A stretch of DNA of 64,000 bases from Streptomyces sp. NBC_01262 (GTDB taxonomy: Bacteria; Actinomycetota; Actinomycetes; Streptomycetales; Streptomycetaceae): the NCBI RefSeq assembly GCF_036226365.1, contig NZ_CP108462.1, forward strand, positions 8,290,001-8,354,000, given 5' to 3'. Shown here in pieces: positions 60,352 through 64,000 of this stretch. The notes under the pieces are model-generated. The model was given only the letters and a program-made list of their open reading frames with translations. It did not search any database and had not been told where the DNA came from. The stretch's first letter is position 1. Every line of letters begins with the position of its first letter. The translations under genes and the position numbers were made by a program.

Positions 60352-63216
60352 ATGAGTGACGAGATGTCCCCCGCCGAGCGCTACGCCGCTGCCAAGCTCA
60401 GGGCGGCCGACCAGGCCACCGCCCTCGGCCCGTTCCGTGAGCTGTACGACTTCGACCTGGACGAGTTCCAGATCGAGGCCTGCCAGGCCCTGGAGGCCGG
60501 GAAGGGCGTGCTGGTAGCCGCCCCGACCGGTTCCGGCAAGACGATTGTCGGCGAGTTCGCCGTCCACCTGGCCCTGTCCGAGGGCCGCAAGTGCTTCTAC
60601 ACGACGCCGATCAAGGCGCTGTCCAACCAGAAGTTCACCGACCTCGTGAAGCGCTACGGCGCGGAGAAGGTCGGCCTCCTCACCGGCGACAACAGCGTCA
60701 ACGGCGACGCCCCCGTCATCGTCATGACCACCGAAGTCCTGCGCAACATGCTGTACGCGGGCTCCCAGGCACTCGACGGCCTCGGCTATGTGGTGATGGA
60801 CGAGGTGCACTACCTGTCCGACCGCTTCCGCGGCGCGGTCTGGGAGGAGGTCATCATCCACCTTCCCCAGTCCGTGACCCTGGTGTCCCTGTCCGCCACC
60901 GTCTCCAACGCCGAGGAGTTCGGCGACTGGCTCGACACCGTACGGGGCGACACCGAGGTCATCGTCTCCGAGCACCGCCCGGTCCCGCTCTGGCAGCACG
61001 TGCTCGCCGGCCGCCGGATGTACGACCTGTACGAGGAGAAGGGCGGCGGCACCCCCGGCACCACGGCCGCCACCCCGGCCACCCCCGACCGGGCCCGGCG
61101 CGAGGTCAACCCCGATCTCGTACGTCTGGCCCGCACCGAGAGCCAGAACGGCTTCGGGCGCGGCCGCGGCAAGGTCCGCGAGGCCGACCGCGAGCGCGAG
61201 CGCCGGCAGCGCAGCCGGGTCTGGACGCCCAGCCGGGTCGAGGTCATCGAGCGGCTGGACGCGGAGGGCCTGCTGCCCGCCATCACCTTCATCTTCAGCC
61301 GGGCCGGCTGCCAGGCCGCCGTCCAGCAGTGCCTGGCCGTCGGCCTGCGGCTCAACAACGAGGAGAACCGGCTCAAGGTCCGGGCCATCGTCGAGGAGCG
61401 GACGAAGTCCATCCCCGACGAGGACCTGCATGTCCTGGGGTACTTCGAGTTCCTGGAGGGCTTGGAGCGGGGCGTGGCCGCGCACCACGCCGGCATGCTG
61501 CCGACCTTCAAGGAGGTCGTCGAGGAGCTGTTCGTACGCGGCCTGGTCAAGGCGGTCTTCGCCACCGAGACGCTGGCGCTCGGCATCAACATGCCGGCCC
61601 GGTCCGTGGTCCTGGAGAAGCTCGTCAAGTGGAACGGCGAGACCCACGCCGACATCACCCCGGGGGAGTTCACCCAGCTCACCGGGCGGGCCGGGCGGCG
61701 CGGCATCGACGTCGAGGGCCACGCGGTGGTGCTCTGGCAGCAGCGCGGCTTCGACCCGACGGCGCTCGCGGGCCTGGCGGGGACGCGTACGTATCCGCTG
61801 CGGTCCTCCTTCAAGCCCTCGTACAACATGGCCGTCAACCTGGTCGGCCAGTTCGGGCGGCACCGGTCGAGGGAACTGCTGGAGACCTCGTTCGCGCAGT
61901 TCCAGGCCGACCGCTCGGTGGTCGGCATCTCGCGGCAGGTGCAGCGCAACGAGGAGGGGCTGGACGGCTACCGGGAGTCCATGACCTGCCACCTCGGCGA
62001 CTTCGACGAGTACATGAACCTGCGCAGACAGCTCAAGGACCGCGAGGCCGAACTGTCCAGGCAGGGCACCGCCCAGCGGCGGGCCGCCGCGGCCGACGCG
62101 CTGGAGAAGCTCAAGCCCGGCGACATCATCCACGTCCCGGCCGGAAAATTCGCCGGGCTCGCCCTGGTGCTCGATCCCGGCGTCCCCGCCGGGCGCTCCA
62201 CCGGCCAGCACGCCCCCCGGGGCGAGCAGTTCCAGCACGACGGGCCGCGACCGCTGGTCCTCACGGCGGAAAGACAGGTCAAGCGGCTCGCGCCGATCGA
62301 CTTCCCGGTCCCCGTCGAGGCGCTCGACCGCATGCGCATCCCCAAGTCCTTCAACCCGCGCAGCCCCCAGTCCCGGCGCGACCTGGCCTCCGCCATGCGC
62401 TCCAAGGCGGGCACCGCCGGTGTCGTGGGTCCGCCCAAGCACCGCAAGTCCCGGTCGGAGGCCGCCGACGACCGCGAGATCGCCCAGCTGCGCACCGACA
62501 TCCGCGCCCACCCCTGCCACGGCTGCGACGAGCGGGAGGACCACGCACGCTGGTCCGAGCGCTACCACCGGCTCCACCGCGACACCCGCCAGCTCGAACG
62601 GCGCATCGAAGGCCGCACGAACACCATCGCCCGCACCTTCGACCGCGTCTGTGCCCTGCTGACCGAGCTGGACTACCTGGAGGGGGACACCGTCACCCCC
62701 GAGGGCCGTCGCCTCGCCCGGCTCTACGGCGAGCTCGACCTCCTCGCCAGCGAATGCCTGCGCGACGGCGTCTGGGACGGGCTCGGCCCCGCCGAACTCG
62801 CCGCCTGCGCCTCCGCCCTGGTCTACGAGGCCCGCGCCGCGGACGACGCCATGCCGCCGCGGCTCCCCAGCGGCAACGCCCGGGACGCGCTCGGCGAGAT
62901 GGTCCGCATCTGGGGCCGCCTCGACGCCCTTGAAGAGGCCCACCGCATCAACCAGGCCGAGGGCGTCGGCCAGCGCGAGCCCGACCTCGGATTCGCCTGG
63001 CCCGCCTTCCGCTGGGCCTCCGGGCACGGTCTGGACGCGGTGCTGCGCGACGCGGACATGCCCGCCGGGGACTTCGTCCGCTGGACGAAGCAGCTCATCG
63101 ACGTGCTGGGGCAGATCGCCGCCGCGGCGCCCGACGGCAGCCCCGTCGGGCGCAATGCCCGCAAGGCGGTCGACGGGCTGCTGCGGGGTGTTGTGGCGTA
63201 CTCGTCGGTGGGCTGA
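60352..63216 (+). CDS. helY: Ski2/Mtr4-like DExH-box helicase
   Basis: A 954-residue superfamily 2 helicase. Motif I is APTGSGKTIVGEFA (about residue 63), motif Ia TPIKALSNQK, motif II VVMDEVHYLSD (Asp-Glu-Val-His, about 147), motif III SLSATVSN, then FATETLALGINMPARSVVLE and QLTGRAGRRGID for motifs V and VI. A DSHCT-type C-terminal domain ends the protein. The family remodels structured RNA. ATG at 60352 lacks a ribosome site; TACTCT at 60336-60341 could be a -10 box giving an almost leaderless mRNA. Linkage to tatAC matches mycobacteria. Confidence 0.93.
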   Translation: MSDEMSPAERYAAAKLRAADQATALGPFRELYDFDLDEFQIEACQALEAGKGVLVAAPTGSGKTIVGEFAVHLALSEGRKCFYTTPIKALSNQKFTDLVKRYGAEKVGLLTGDNSVNGDAPVIVMTTEVLRNMLYAGSQALDGLGYVVMDEVHYLSDRFRGAVWEEVIIHLPQSVTLVSLSATVSNAEEFGDWLDTVRGDTEVIVSEHRPVPLWQHVLAGRRMYDLYEEKGGGTPGTTAATPATPDRARREVNPDLVRLARTESQNGFGRGRGKVREADRERERRQRSRVWTPSRVEVIERLDAEGLLPAITFIFSRAGCQAAVQQCLAVGLRLNNEENRLKVRAIVEERTKSIPDEDLHVLGYFEFLEGLERGVAAHHAGMLPTFKEVVEELFVRGLVKAVFATETLALGINMPARSVVLEKLVKWNGETHADITPGEFTQLTGRAGRRGIDVEGHAVVLWQQRGFDPTALAGLAGTRTYPLRSSFKPSYNMAVNLVGQFGRHRSRELLETSFAQFQADRSVVGISRQVQRNEEGLDGYRESMTCHLGDFDEYMNLRRQLKDREAELSRQGTAQRRAAAADALEKLKPGDIIHVPAGKFAGLALVLDPGVPAGRSTGQHAPRGEQFQHDGPRPLVLTAERQVKRLAPIDFPVPVEALDRMRIPKSFNPRSPQSRRDLASAMRSKAGTAGVVGPPKHRKSRSEAADDREIAQLRTDIRAHPCHGCDEREDHARWSERYHRLHRDTRQLERRIEGRTNTIARTFDRVCALLTELDYLEGDTVTPEGRRLARLYGELDLLASECLRDGVWDGLGPAELAACASALVYEARAADDAMPPRLPSGNARDALGEMVRIWGRLDALEEAHRINQAEGVGQREPDLGFAWPAFRWASGHGLDAVLRDADMPAGDFVRWTKQLIDVLGQIAAAAPDGSPVGRNARKAVDGLLRGVVAYSSVG

Positions 63217-63243
63217 GATTTGAGCCCGTCCGGCGTTTGATCA
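63217..63243. repeat. Fragment of a dispersed Streptomyces repeat at the helicase/PKS junction
   Basis: The bases GAGCCCGTCCGGCGTTTGA (63223-63241) match the core of a short element I recall as common in Streptomyces intergenic regions. Here it is the whole gap between two convergent genes, and its edge supplies the stop codon region of the chain-length factor gene. Confidence 0.5.
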
Positions 63244-64000
63244 GGCCCCGGCCACGACAAGCGCGGAGTTGAAGCCGCCGTACCCCCGGGCCACCACCAG
63301 CGCGTGGCGCAGGCGGGCCGCCCGGGGTTGCCCGATGACCAGGTCGACCGGGCAGTCGGGCGCGGCGCGGTCGAGCCCTACAGTCGGTGGGATGACCTGG
63401 TCGCGCAAAGCGAGCAGCGCCGTGGCGGTGTCGAGGGCCGCGCCGCCCGCGTAGAGGCGGCCGGTCATGGACTTGGGCGCGGTGACGGGGACACCGTAGG
63501 GGCCGAAGACCTCGGCTAGGGCGAGGGCCTCGGCGCGGTCGTCGGCGCGGGTGGCGAGGGCGTCGGCGAAGACCACGTCGATGTCGGCGGGGGACAGCGC
63601 GGCGTCGGCGAGGGCGAGTTGGATGGCCCGGCGCAGGGCGGGAGGCCGCCCGAGACCCTGCGCCGGGTCGAATGTGGCCGCGTGCCCGGCGAGGGTGCCG
63701 TGGACGCGGGTGCCGCGGTCGCGCGCGGCTTCGGCGGTTTCGAGGACGAGGATCGCGCCGCCCTCGCCGGGCACATGGCCGCGGGCCGTCGCGGCGAAGG
63801 GGGCGTACGCGGTCGCCGGGTCGTCGGCGCCGAGGTTGAGGCGGCCGTTCGGCAGCTGGCCGACCAGCGCGCCGGGGTCGAGCGGTGCCTCGGTGCCACC
63901 GGTGACGGCGGCCCGTGCCCCGTCGCGCAGGGCGCGCCGGGCCTGGGCGATGGCTTCGAGCCCGCCGGCCTGCTCGGCGGCGTGCACGCTGCCGGGGCCC
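63241..64000 (-). CDS. Type II polyketide ketosynthase chain-length factor (KS-beta), N-terminal part beyond window
   Basis: At least 252 codons are open to the window edge. The frame contains HAAEQAGGLEAIAQARRALR, where Gln replaces the ketosynthase catalytic Cys, the hallmark of chain-length factors. Other marks are AVTGGTEAPLDPGALVGQLP, DDPATAYAPF, HVPGEGGAILVLE, VDVVFADALATRADDRAEAL, VTAPKSMTGRLYAGGAALD and the end RGYGGFNSALVVAGA. It partners KS-alpha to set poly-beta-ketone length in aromatic polyketide synthesis. The usual downstream acyl carrier protein gene is absent: the stop is 24 nt from the convergent helicase. KS-alpha is expected just beyond the right edge. Confidence 0.88.
   Translation of the reverse strand, partial: GPGSVHAAEQAGGLEAIAQARRALRDGARAAVTGGTEAPLDPGALVGQLPNGRLNLGADDPATAYAPFAATARGHVPGEGGAILVLETAEAARDRGTRVHGTLAGHAATFDPAQGLGRPPALRRAIQLALADAALSPADIDVVFADALATRADDRAEALALAEVFGPYGVPVTAPKSMTGRLYAGGAALDTATALLALRDQVIPPTVGLDRAAPDCPVDLVIGQPRAARLRHALVVARGYGGFNSALVVAGA

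Noticed and set aside
60322..63027. Long open frame antisense to helY
   Set aside because: Same shadow effect; the sense strand encodes a complete helicase with all motifs.
63217..63243. Attachment site of an integrated element
   Set aside because: No tRNA, integrase or second copy is visible; the bases fit a short dispersed repeat better.

Overview
The window is chromosomal DNA from a Streptomyces or very close relative. Support for this: GC-rich sequence with strong third-position GC bias, frequent GTG starts, ATGA/GTGA start-stop overlaps, a complete Pup-proteasome locus, a gylR-glpFKD glycerol regulon, a Tat operon next to a HelY-type helicase, and dispersed intergenic repeats of a type common in this genus. 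About 59 protein genes and one tRNA are supported. There is no rRNA, CRISPR array or insertion sequence.

Left part (1-13 kb). The window opens inside an LTA-synthase-like sulfatase gene, followed by a metallophosphoesterase and a YdeI-family protein. A minus-strand group (3.2-6.9 kb) holds an AtzH/HpxZ-like protein, an NCS2-type permease and two isochorismatase-fold amidohydrolases of the biuret/triuret hydrolase type. A TetR regulator (7.0-7.7 kb) sits between this group and a divergent, tightly coupled four-gene operon (zinc-type dehydrogenase, SnoaL-like protein, two beta-hydroxyacid dehydrogenases). A secreted carboxylesterase and tRNA-Pro(GGG) follow.

Methylthio-nucleoside salvage (13-24.8 kb). 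A minus-strand coupled operon encodes a nucleoside phosphorylase, a nucleoside deaminase, a sulfite-oxidase-fold molybdoenzyme and its likely flavin reductase. Divergent from it is mtnA; mtnDCB run towards mtnA. Divergent from mtnD is an ABC importer operon ending in methylthioribose kinase. Together these would take MTA/5'-deoxyadenosine and imported methylthioribose to the methionine keto-acid precursor. Two importer/kinase genes, the ATPase and mtnK, each carry one apparent single-base deletion.

Central part (24.8-44 kb). This holds a kinase-fold protein, the glycerol regulon with two matching operator-like sequences, B12-dependent methionine synthase metH, a HAD phosphatase, two paralogous family-5 solute-binding lipoproteins without a permease, an orphan response regulator, a Cas4/RecB-like nuclease, a site-2 protease and tRNA m1A58 methyltransferase.

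Pup-proteasome region (44-58.6 kb). The order is ferredoxin (divergent), arc, dop, pup, an endonuclease-VII-like gene, prcB, prcA, an opposing LacI regulator, an MFS exporter, pafA, two FKBP prolyl isomerases, pafB and pafC. Pup ends in Gly-Gly-Glu. Then come two tiny proteins, tatA, tatC and helY. The window ends in the 3' half of a type II polyketide chain-length factor that meets helY head-on across a short dispersed-repeat fragment, so a biosynthetic cluster probably begins at the right edge.
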